Positions 1 to 4,621 of a stretch of DNA of 9,255 bases are shown piece by piece. The stretch comes from an uncultured Selenomonadales bacterium (GTDB lineage: Bacteria > Bacillota > Negativicutes > Selenomonadales > Selenomonadaceae): NCBI GenBank assembly GCA_937915725.1, contig CALGGV010000152.1, forward strand, positions 1 to 9,255. Reading direction: 5' to 3'. The notes under the pieces are model-generated. The model worked only from the letters and a program-made list of their open reading frames with translations, was not told where the DNA came from and did no database searches. The position numbers and the translations under genes were made by a program. Positions within the stretch are counted from its first letter, which is position 1. Every line of letters begins with the position of its first letter.

Positions 1-57
1 AAAATGCAAAATGTAGAAACTTTGAGGCAAAATTCAGTTTCGACAATCAAAAATTTT

Positions 58-75
58 GGAGGTTTTATACCTATG
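58..75 (+). promoter_or_regulatory. Shine-Dalgarno and ATG start of first precursor
   Basis: GGAGG at 58-62 lies 10 bases before ATG 73-75. This fixes the start of the first precursor at 73 and not at the in-frame ATG at 4, which has no ribosome site. The protein from 73 also begins with the same M-N/T-D-x-E-K pattern as its paralogues. Confidence 0.85.
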
Positions 76-414
76 AATGATAACGAAAAAATTGCAAAGG
101 TGAAAGAAATTTTCGCCGACAAAGATTTTGTTGCAAAAGTTTTGGCAATGGAAACAGCGGAAGAAGTTCAAGCCGCCGTTAAAGCACAGGGCGTCGAACT
201 TACCATTGAAGAAATTGAGGCAACTAAGGCTGAACTTGCCAACCAACTTGAAAATCCCGATTCAGATGAAGTTTCAGATGAACAACTTGAAAATGTTGCA
301 GGCGGATTCGCAGTTACTACGATTGTTTGTGCGGCAATTATCGGCGCGGGCGCAGTAGGCGGCTTAGCTACACTTGCAAAAGGCGTTCACGAATGGACGC
401 GCCGTCGTTGGTAA
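73..414 (+). CDS. Nif11-type RiPP precursor peptide 1 (R-R-R-W tail)
   Basis: Encodes 113 residues. Residues 1-78 form an acidic, helical Nif11-type leader with the usual opening (EKIAKVKEIFADKDF), the central A-E-E-V-Q segment and the end ELENVAGG. The double glycine is the expected cut site for the C39 protease encoded at 6828. The 35-residue core (307-411) is hydrophobic and rich in Gly and Ala, has one Cys, and ends HEWTRRRW. It has few Ser, Thr or Cys residues, which argues against lanthipeptide chemistry. It is the closest relative of precursor 3: the leaders are nearly identical and the first five and last nine core residues are the same, while the middle differs. The hydrophobic Gly/Ala stretch would suit a membrane-active peptide, but that is inference. 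The family assignment is secure; the mature product is unknown. Confidence 0.95.
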   Translation: MNDNEKIAKVKEIFADKDFVAKVLAMETAEEVQAAVKAQGVELTIEEIEATKAELANQLENPDSDEVSDEQLENVAGGFAVTTIVCAAIIGAGAVGGLATLAKGVHEWTRRRW

Positions 415-429
415 TTCGGAGGTTTTAAA

Positions 430-768
430 ATGACTGACCAAGAAAAAGCCGAAAAACTTAAAGAAATTTTTGCTGACAAAGATTTTGCTGTAAAAGTTAT
501 GTCAATGGAAACGGCAGAAGAAGTTCAAGCCGTCGTTAAAGAAAAGGGCGTCGAACTTACCATTGAAGAAATTAATCAAATTCAGGCGCAATTTCTTAAA
601 GCTGCCGAAAATAGCGAAGAAATTTCAGACGACGAATTGGAAAACGTGGCAGGCGGCAGTTTATTGCTTATCCCGTTCCTTCCTATGATGCCGGATTTAC
701 TTCATCAAATGGATTCTCGTATTCCAGGTTCACGTGACATTTCCAGAGCACTCAGAAGACGCTGGTAA
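430..768 (+). CDS. Nif11-type RiPP precursor peptide 2 (Pro/Met-rich core)
   Basis: Encodes 112 residues, started by GGAGG at 418-422 and ATG 430, 15 bases after precursor 1. The leader is 76 residues and ends DDELENVAGG. The 36-residue core (658-765) is unlike the others: a hydrophobic Leu/Pro/Met front followed by a charged part with several Arg and Asp, then ALRRRW. There is no Cys. The leader is a hybrid in appearance: its first half matches precursors 1 and 3 (FADKDF, METAEEVQA), whereas its second half (EEINQIQAQ, EEISDDELE) matches precursor 4. Its three final Arg codons are AGA, AGA, CGC, different from those in precursors 1 and 3. The same tail is therefore kept despite different DNA. 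Confidence 0.95.
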   Translation: MTDQEKAEKLKEIFADKDFAVKVMSMETAEEVQAVVKEKGVELTIEEINQIQAQFLKAAENSEEISDDELENVAGGSLLLIPFLPMMPDLLHQMDSRIPGSRDISRALRRRW

Positions 769-778
769 AAATTTTTTT

Positions 779-794
779 GGAGGAAAATAAAATG
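779..794 (+). promoter_or_regulatory. Shine-Dalgarno and ATG start of third precursor
   Basis: GGAGG at 779-783 precedes ATG 792-794 by 8 bases. A TTG at 777 is in frame but its first bases are part of the ribosome site, so a start there would add five spurious residues. Confidence 0.85.
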
Positions 795-1133
795 ACTGAC
801 AATGAAAAAGTTGCAAAGATAAAAGAAATTTTCGCTGATAAAGATTTTGTTGAAAAAATTTTGGCAATGGAAACAGCTGAAGAAGTTCAAGCCGCCATAA
901 AAGCACAGGGCGTCGAACTTACCATTGAAGAAATTGAGGCAACCAAAGCCGAACTCGTCAACCAACTTGAAAATAAAGATTCAGATGAAGTTTCTGACGA
1001 ACAACTTGAAAATGTTGCAGGCGGATTCGCAGTTACTACCGCAATTTTAATCGCCGGCGGACTTTTGGCGGCAGGCAGCGGGCTTGTCACTCTCGGAAAT
1101 AAAGTTCACGAATGGACGCGCCGCCGCTGGTAA
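792..1133 (+). CDS. Nif11-type RiPP precursor peptide 3 (R-R-R-W tail)
   Basis: Encodes 113 residues with a 78-residue leader ending EQLENVAGG and a 35-residue core (1026-1130). The core opens FAVTT and closes VHEWTRRRW exactly as in precursor 1, but the 21 residues between are largely different, still Gly/Ala/Leu-rich, and lack Cys. A matched pair of similar hydrophobic peptides could be a two-component bacteriocin or recent paralogues under diversifying selection; the sequence cannot decide between these. The final Arg codons are CGC CGC CGC against CGC CGT CGT in precursor 1. Confidence 0.95.
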   Translation: MTDNEKVAKIKEIFADKDFVEKILAMETAEEVQAAIKAQGVELTIEEIEATKAELVNQLENKDSDEVSDEQLENVAGGFAVTTAILIAGGLLAAGSGLVTLGNKVHEWTRRRW

Positions 1134-1148
1134 TTTGGAGGTTTTAAA

Positions 1149-1427
1149 ATGAACGAAAAACTTAATGAACTTTTGAAAGATGAATCCGTTGTTAAGGAAC
1201 TTTTGGAGCAAGAAACGGCTGAAGACGTGCAAAAGTTTTTGGCAAGCAAGGGCGTTGAAATTTCCATTGAAGAAATTAATCAGATTCAGGCGCAACTCGT
1301 CAAAGTCTCTGAAAATGACGAAGAAATTTCTGACGATGAACTTGAACAAGTTGCAGGCGGTTTTAGTATGATAATGTGTTTTGAAGTCGCAAAAAATATT
1401 GTAACCGGTCGTTGGCGTCGCTGGTAA
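1149..1427 (+). CDS. Nif11-type RiPP precursor peptide 4 (short core, two Trp)
   Basis: Encodes 92 residues, with GGAGG at 1137-1141 before ATG 1149. The 71-residue leader ends ELEQVAGG, with Gln where the other complete leaders have Asn. The 21-residue core (1362-1424), the shortest of the seven, contains one Cys and ends GRWRRW, giving two Trp each preceded by Arg. The leader looks recombinant. From its start to about 1273 it is almost identical in DNA to precursor 5 and close to precursor 6. After that point it follows precursor 2 (EINQIQAQ, then EEISDDELE). The short core limits where the enzyme can act, which makes this the simplest substrate for mapping the modification. Confidence 0.95.
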   Translation: MNEKLNELLKDESVVKELLEQETAEDVQKFLASKGVEISIEEINQIQAQLVKVSENDEEISDDELEQVAGGFSMIMCFEVAKNIVTGRWRRW

Positions 1428-1431
1428 TTTG

Positions 1432-1447
1432 TGAGGTTTTAAGTATG
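1432..1447 (+). promoter_or_regulatory. Shine-Dalgarno and ATG start of fifth precursor
   Basis: TGAGG at 1432-1436 lies 8 bases before ATG 1445-1447. An upstream in-frame ATG at 1412 falls inside the end of precursor 4 and would add 11 residues with no counterpart in the paralogues. Precursors 5, 6 and 7 all use this weaker TGAGG site, while precursors 1 to 4 use GGAGG. Confidence 0.8.
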
Positions 1448-1762
1448 AACGAAAAACTCAATGAACTTTTGAAAGATGAATCCGTTGTTAAAGAACTTTT
1501 GGAGCAAGAAACGGCTGAAGACGCGCAAAAATTTTTGGCAAGCAAGGGCGTTGAAATTTCCATTGAAGACCTTGAAGAAATTCAAAAAATCTTAGCCGCA
1601 CAATCTGACGAAGAAATGGACGACGGCGAACTTGAAAACGTTGCAGGCGGCGTATCGTTGGAAACAGTCGACAACAAATTGAGAAATTTAAATTTAAGCT
1701 TAGAAGATTTGGGCGTTATAAATCGCACTGTTTTTAACGTTTTTACATCAAGACGTTGGTAA
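1445..1762 (+). CDS. Nif11-type RiPP precursor peptide 5 (R-R-W tail)
   Basis: Encodes 105 residues: a 69-residue leader ending GELENVAGG and a 36-residue core (1652-1759). The core is Asn/Leu-rich and amphipathic (for example NLNLSLEDLG), has no Cys and no internal Trp, and ends FTSRRW. This is one of two cores with only two Arg directly before the last Trp, so the minimal conserved tail is R-R-W and not R-R-R-W. The start and leader (MNEKLNELLKDESVVKEL) are shared almost letter for letter with precursors 4 and 6. The second half of the leader (EDLEEIQKILAAQSD) is shared with precursor 6 only. Confidence 0.95.
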   Translation: MNEKLNELLKDESVVKELLEQETAEDAQKFLASKGVEISIEDLEEIQKILAAQSDEEMDDGELENVAGGVSLETVDNKLRNLNLSLEDLGVINRTVFNVFTSRRW

Positions 1763-1790
1763 ATTTGGTAATATTTGTGAGGCTTTAACT

Positions 1791-2108
1791 ATGAACGAAA
1801 AACTTAATGAACTTTTGAAAGATGAATCCGTTGTCAAAGAATTGTTGCAGCAAGAAACGGCTGAAGACGCGCAAAAATTTTTGGCAAGCAAGGGCATTGA
1901 AATTTCTATTGAAGACCTTGAAAAAATTCAAAAAATCTTAGCCGCACAATCTGACGACGAAATGGACGATTCCCAACTTGAAAATGTTGCAGGTGGCGCG
2001 TCGTTAAATGTTCAGGTTTATAATCCAATACTGCCCGGCGGAATAGTTAACTTGCCTAATTTGCGTCCTATAAACCTCAACAACAGTGGTGGGCGTCGTC
2101 GTTGGTAA
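1791..2108 (+). CDS. Nif11-type RiPP precursor peptide 6 (Asn/Pro/Gly-rich core)
   Basis: Encodes 105 residues, with TGAGG at 1778-1782 before ATG 1791. The 69-residue leader ends SQLENVAGG and is the near twin of that in precursor 5. The 36-residue core (1998-2105) shares almost nothing with that of precursor 5. It is rich in Asn, Pro and Gly, has no Cys and one Tyr, and ends GGRRRW. The Gly-Gly before the tail should not be confused with the leader cut site, which is the upstream V-A-G-G. Near-identical leaders carrying unrelated cores are a sign of core diversification by exchange or rapid divergence. Confidence 0.95.
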   Translation: MNEKLNELLKDESVVKELLQQETAEDAQKFLASKGIEISIEDLEKIQKILAAQSDDEMDDSQLENVAGGASLNVQVYNPILPGGIVNLPNLRPINLNNSGGRRRW

Positions 2109-2135
2109 TTTGTAATTTTACTGTTGCGCAGATTT

Positions 2136-2154
2136 TAAGGAGGCAAATTGGATG
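2136..2154 (+). promoter_or_regulatory. Strong Shine-Dalgarno of the coreless Nif11 gene
   Basis: TAAGGAGG at 2136-2143 precedes ATG 2152 by 8 bases. It is the longest anti-16S match among the peptide genes here, which supports the short reading frame after it being truly translated. Confidence 0.8.
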
Positions 2155-2322
2155 AATACAAGTCTTGAAGAATTGCTCCAAAATGCCGAATTTGTCGAAG
2201 AACTTTTGGAACAAGAAAACGCTGAGGACGCCCGCCAATTTTTGGACGCCTACCGCGTTGAATTGAGTATCGCGCAGGTTGAAGAACTTCTGGATTCTCT
2301 TAAAAATTCTCAATCTGCATAA
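2152..2322 (+). CDS. Coreless Nif11-type small protein (leader only)
   Basis: Encodes 56 residues and is easily missed because of its size. It begins MNTSLEELLQNAEFVEELLE, continues QENAEDARQFL and ends KNSQSA before TAA. This aligns with the first ~50 residues of precursors 4-7 (ELLKDESVVKELLEQETAEDVQKFL and the following helix). It stops before the acidic ELENVAGG segment, so there is no Gly-Gly site, no core and no R-R-W. No frameshift remnant of a core is seen: the stop is followed directly by the TGAGG site of precursor 7. Divergence from its paralogues, an intact frame and the best ribosome site of the array suggest a selected gene rather than debris. Possible roles are a leader supplied in trans, a competitor that tunes enzyme or exporter access, or an immunity or regulatory protein. 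None can be proven here. Confidence 0.8.
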   Translation: MNTSLEELLQNAEFVEELLEQENAEDARQFLDAYRVELSIAQVEELLDSLKNSQSA

Positions 2323-2345
2323 ATTAAATTTGTGAGGTTTTTACT

Positions 2346-2651
2346 ATGAATGAAAAACTTGCTGAACTTTTGAAAGATGAAAACGTTGTCAAGGAACTTT
2401 TGGAACTTGAAACTGATGAAGAAGTTCAAAAGTTTTTGGCGGCAAAAGATATTGAGTTAAGCCTTGACGAAATTAAAACCATTCGTGAAGGAATTGCAAC
2501 CCGCCTTAACAATACAGAAGAACTTTCTGACGAACAACTTGAAAATGTTGCAGGTGGCGTAGGCGCGGCAGGAGATATTATTGACATTGCTGTAGATACA
2601 ATTTGCAGAGTCGGCGATTTAGTTCACACTCTTACTCGCCGTCGCTGGTAA
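2346..2651 (+). CDS. Nif11-type RiPP precursor peptide 7 (acidic core)
   Basis: Encodes 101 residues, with TGAGG at 2333-2337 before ATG 2346. The 71-residue leader opens MNEKLAELLKDENVV and ends EQLENVAGG. Its middle (LSLDEIKTIREG) differs from the other leaders, so it is the most divergent complete member. The 30-residue core (2559-2648) carries several Asp, a single Cys, and ends LVHTLTRRRW, a distant echo of the VHEWTRRRW end of precursors 1 and 3. The final Arg codons are CGC CGT CGC. It is the last precursor before the hairpin at 2675. Confidence 0.95.
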   Translation: MNEKLAELLKDENVVKELLELETDEEVQKFLAAKDIELSLDEIKTIREGIATRLNNTEELSDEQLENVAGGVGAAGDIIDIAVDTICRVGDLVHTLTRRRW

Positions 2652-2674
2652 AATATTTTTAAAATCTGACACTA

Positions 2675-2718
2675 TGAGGGGCTAATTGTTTTTTGTTAGC
2701 CTCTCAATTTTGGTTTTT
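2675..2718 (+). terminator. Attenuator-like hairpin between precursors and modifying enzyme
   Basis: TGAGGGGCTAA (2675-2685) pairs with TTAGCCTCTCA (2696-2706) to form an 11-bp stem with one G-T wobble around a 10-base T-rich loop. The run AATTTTGGTTTTT follows. This is the shape of an intrinsic terminator with an interrupted T tract, so partial read-through is plausible. Its place after the last precursor and before the enzyme and transporter genes fits high precursor and low machinery output. It also rules out translation of the enzyme from the in-frame TTG at 2693, which lies in the loop. Confidence 0.7.
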
Positions 2719-2721
2719 ATT

Positions 2722-2740
2722 GGAGAGTGGAAAAATCTTG
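2722..2740 (+). promoter_or_regulatory. Shine-Dalgarno and TTG start of radical SAM gene
   Basis: GGAGAG at 2722-2727 stands 10 bases before TTG 2738-2740. This is the only candidate start near the front of the frame with a ribosome site. Earlier in-frame TTG codons (2693, 2720) overlap the hairpin or the ribosome site itself. Confidence 0.7.
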
Positions 2741-4603
2741 AATTCGGTAAAAAATTTCCTTGCATATTTCCGCCAAAATGAATATCAAAATTTATTCGAC
2801 GCCGAATGTTACCGCCGCCTTGACAATGTGCTGAATCAGTTCGGCAATTTGGAAACTCACGAAACTATTTTAGAAATTGTACTTTCAAACAACGAAAAAA
2901 CTTGTGATTATTCAATTAGACTTGACGGCGATAATTTTGTACCGGAAAAGTGGCTTGAATTGGATTTTGACGTTTGCAAAGAAAATCCTATTCAGCCCTG
3001 TTATTTTGTTGACGCTACACAAATTAAAACGCCCGCTGATTTAGAAAAAATCTGTGCGACGATTCTACCAAAAATTTCTAAAGTTGAAACAATTCAAGCC
3101 GTGCGTCCAATGTTGGAAAAAATTTTTGAACTCTTCAAAGACGTTGGGATTTATCAAATTGGAGCAATGACTTCCAGAAAGCCCGTAGACAGCCTTAGAA
3201 TCTTCGTAAACGACGCCTCGCGCAGTTTTACGATAGAAACCCTTAAAAAAATTTGGGGCGGCGATTTGGCGAAATTAGACGCCGTTTTGGCGATGTTTGA
3301 AAATTTCTCTGACAGGAAAAAATTTATTATCGACTTTGATATTTTTCCTGATTCAATTTCTGAAAAAATCGGCATTAATTTCGGCACTGTCAATAAATCC
3401 ACTGCAACCATTAAAAAATTTCTTGAAAAATTGCGCATGGAAAATCTTTGCACGGCTGAAAAATTTCACGACGTTTTAAAATTTGTTGACGAGTTCCCGC
3501 AATTTTCGCCCTATGTTCAAAATGATATTTCACATTTTAAATTTGCATTTGAAGGCGGCGAAATTTCAAAGGCTAAGGCTTACTTAAGACAAGGCGACGT
3601 ACTTTACCCGCACGATTTCCGCGCTTATTCCGCGCCGCTGATTATGAATCTTGAACTTACCACCAAATGTCCGCTGAATTGCCCGCAATGTTACTGCGAT
3701 TTATCCACCGGTCAAAATATGGATAAAGAAACTGCGCTGTATTGGATACGGCAAGCGGCAAGCTCCGGCGTTCAAGCTGTCAATTTAAGCGGCGGTGAAA
3801 CTTTTTGCTATCCTTATCTTTTTGAATTGGTTGCCGAATGTGCGCGGCTCAATCTTGAGGCTAACGTGGCACTTTCCGGCTACAAATGCACGCTTGAAAA
3901 TCTGCGCGAGTTGATAAAAAGCGGAGTTGCCGATATTTGCATTTCGCTTAACGGCAGTACAAATGAAATAAATTCTTTAAGCCGTGACGGTTACGAGCTT
4001 GCAATTACCGCCCTTGAAAATTTGAAAAATTTAAATTACAACCGCACTTTGATTAATTGGGTTATGCATTCTTTCAACGCGGCTGATTTTGAAAATATGC
4101 TTGCACTTGCCGAAAATTTCAACGTTAAAACTCTTGCTGTTATGATGTTTAAGCCGGATAAAAATTCGCAAATGCCAAGTATTCCAACTCGTCAACAAAT
4201 TCTTGACATTTCAAAAAAAATTCGCAGTTACAAAGGCAAAGTTCAAATTGAAATTGAAGAATGTTTTTCACAACTTCGCGCAGTTGTCGGCGAAAGATTT
4301 TTTGTAAATCTGAACACCGGAATAAGCAGAGGTTGCGGCGCGGGCAGGGACGGTATAAGCATAAGTGTTGACGGTTATTTAACGCCGTGTCGTCATCTTT
4401 TCACAATGAAAGAAAAATTTTCAACCATTGCCGAATATTGGAATAACTCAAAAACTTTAAAACTTTTGCGCACCACTGAAGACAGAATCGACAAGCCCTG
4501 CACGACCTGCAAATACAAAAAAAATTGCTTGCCTTGTATGGCTGTTGTTTGGAATTTTAAAAATGATTTAATTATGTGTGATGAAAGTTGCCCAATTTTA
4601 TAA
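2738..4603 (+). CDS. Radical SAM/SPASM peptide-modifying enzyme with extra N-terminal domain
   Basis: Encodes 621 residues. The radical SAM core has the 4Fe-4S motif CPLNCPQC with Cys 311, 315 and 318, and the SAM-binding S-G-G-E at 351-354. The C-terminal SPASM domain has Cys 533 and 551 (C-x12-G-x4-C), then 588, 591, 597, 600, 614 and 618, enough for two auxiliary clusters. Such enzymes install C-C, thioether or other radical links in RiPP precursors. Residues 1 to ~290 are an added domain. It contains QIGAMTSR (from 140), a segment near ENLCTAEK, and AKAYL at 279-283. From memory this pattern resembles an uncharacterised stand-alone protein in RiPP clusters; I could not check it. No separate recognition protein of the PqqD type is seen, so this domain may bind the Nif11 leader. 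As the only modifying enzyme in view, it likely acts on the shared R-R-W tails. The exact reaction is unknown. Confidence 0.9.
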   Translation: MNSVKNFLAYFRQNEYQNLFDAECYRRLDNVLNQFGNLETHETILEIVLSNNEKTCDYSIRLDGDNFVPEKWLELDFDVCKENPIQPCYFVDATQIKTPADLEKICATILPKISKVETIQAVRPMLEKIFELFKDVGIYQIGAMTSRKPVDSLRIFVNDASRSFTIETLKKIWGGDLAKLDAVLAMFENFSDRKKFIIDFDIFPDSISEKIGINFGTVNKSTATIKKFLEKLRMENLCTAEKFHDVLKFVDEFPQFSPYVQNDISHFKFAFEGGEISKAKAYLRQGDVLYPHDFRAYSAPLIMNLELTTKCPLNCPQCYCDLSTGQNMDKETALYWIRQAASSGVQAVNLSGGETFCYPYLFELVAECARLNLEANVALSGYKCTLENLRELIKSGVADICISLNGSTNEINSLSRDGYELAITALENLKNLNYNRTLINWVMHSFNAADFENMLALAENFNVKTLAVMMFKPDKNSQMPSIPTRQQILDISKKIRSYKGKVQIEIEECFSQLRAVVGERFFVNLNTGISRGCGAGRDGISISVDGYLTPCRHLFTMKEKFSTIAEYWNNSKTLKLLRTTEDRIDKPCTTCKYKKNCLPCMAVVWNFKNDLIMCDESCPIL

Positions 4604-4606
4604 TTT

Positions 4607-4621
4607 GGAGGTGATTTTTTG
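4607..4621 (+). promoter_or_regulatory. Shine-Dalgarno and TTG start of first adaptor gene
   Basis: GGAGGTGA at 4607-4614, four bases after the TAA of the radical SAM gene, is a long match to the 16S tail and selects TTG 4619. The protein from there begins with a basic residue pair and a hydrophobic anchor, as expected for a membrane adaptor. Confidence 0.8.

Larger units (their letters stand above)
73..2651 (+). repeat. Array of paralogous Nif11 leaders with variable cores
   Basis: Eight tandem coding units (seven precursors plus one coreless) share repeated leader DNA, spaced roughly 300-360 bases apart. Two leader types are visible: type A (precursors 1, 2, 3; FADKDF opening) and type B (4, 5, 6, 7 and the coreless gene; ELLKDE-like opening). 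The repeats are coding sequence and not a CRISPR or minisatellite. Recombination between them is likely, as precursor 4 combines a type B front with a precursor 2-like rear. Confidence 0.85.

Noticed and set aside
22..71. Promoter candidate TTGAGG (22-27) with AATCAA 17 bases later, or TATACC at 66-71
   Set aside because: The first has a very poor -10 match. The second overlaps the space between ribosome site and start codon. The cluster promoter is probably left of the window.
4..72. N-terminal extension of precursor 1 from the ATG at 4, or a separate peptide end in this stretch
   Set aside because: No ribosome site precedes 4, and GGAGG at 58-62 points to ATG 73. The paralogues have no such extension, and no R-R-W end or other recognisable sequence is seen in 1-57.
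34..1349. Minus-strand open frames across the precursor array (for example 34-246, 705-965, 1047-1349)
   Set aside because: They are mirror images of the repeated leaders, similar to each other only for that reason, and lack ribosome sites and recognisable motifs.
2077..2313. Minus-strand 78-residue frame opposite the coreless Nif11 gene
   Set aside because: The + strand frame has a strong ribosome site and clear leader similarity; the minus frame has neither.
73..2651. CRISPR or non-coding tandem repeat
   Set aside because: The repeats are 200-plus bases, coding and diverged at codon level, with no short palindromic repeat and uniform spacers.
73..2651. Lanthipeptide, sactipeptide or nitrile-hydratase-leader precursors
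   Set aside because: There is no LanM-like gene in the window, the cores have few Ser/Thr and at most one Cys, and the leaders are the short Nif11 type and not the long nitrile hydratase type.
2693..2737. Radical SAM start at TTG 2693
   Set aside because: It lies within the hairpin loop and has no ribosome site; TTG 2738 with GGAGAG upstream is better.
2738..4603. Assignment of the radical SAM enzyme as a PoyD/OspD-type epimerase
   Set aside because: It cannot be excluded, but the full SPASM cysteine set and the conserved R-R-W tail fit a cross-linking type enzyme at least as well, so no specific reaction is claimed.
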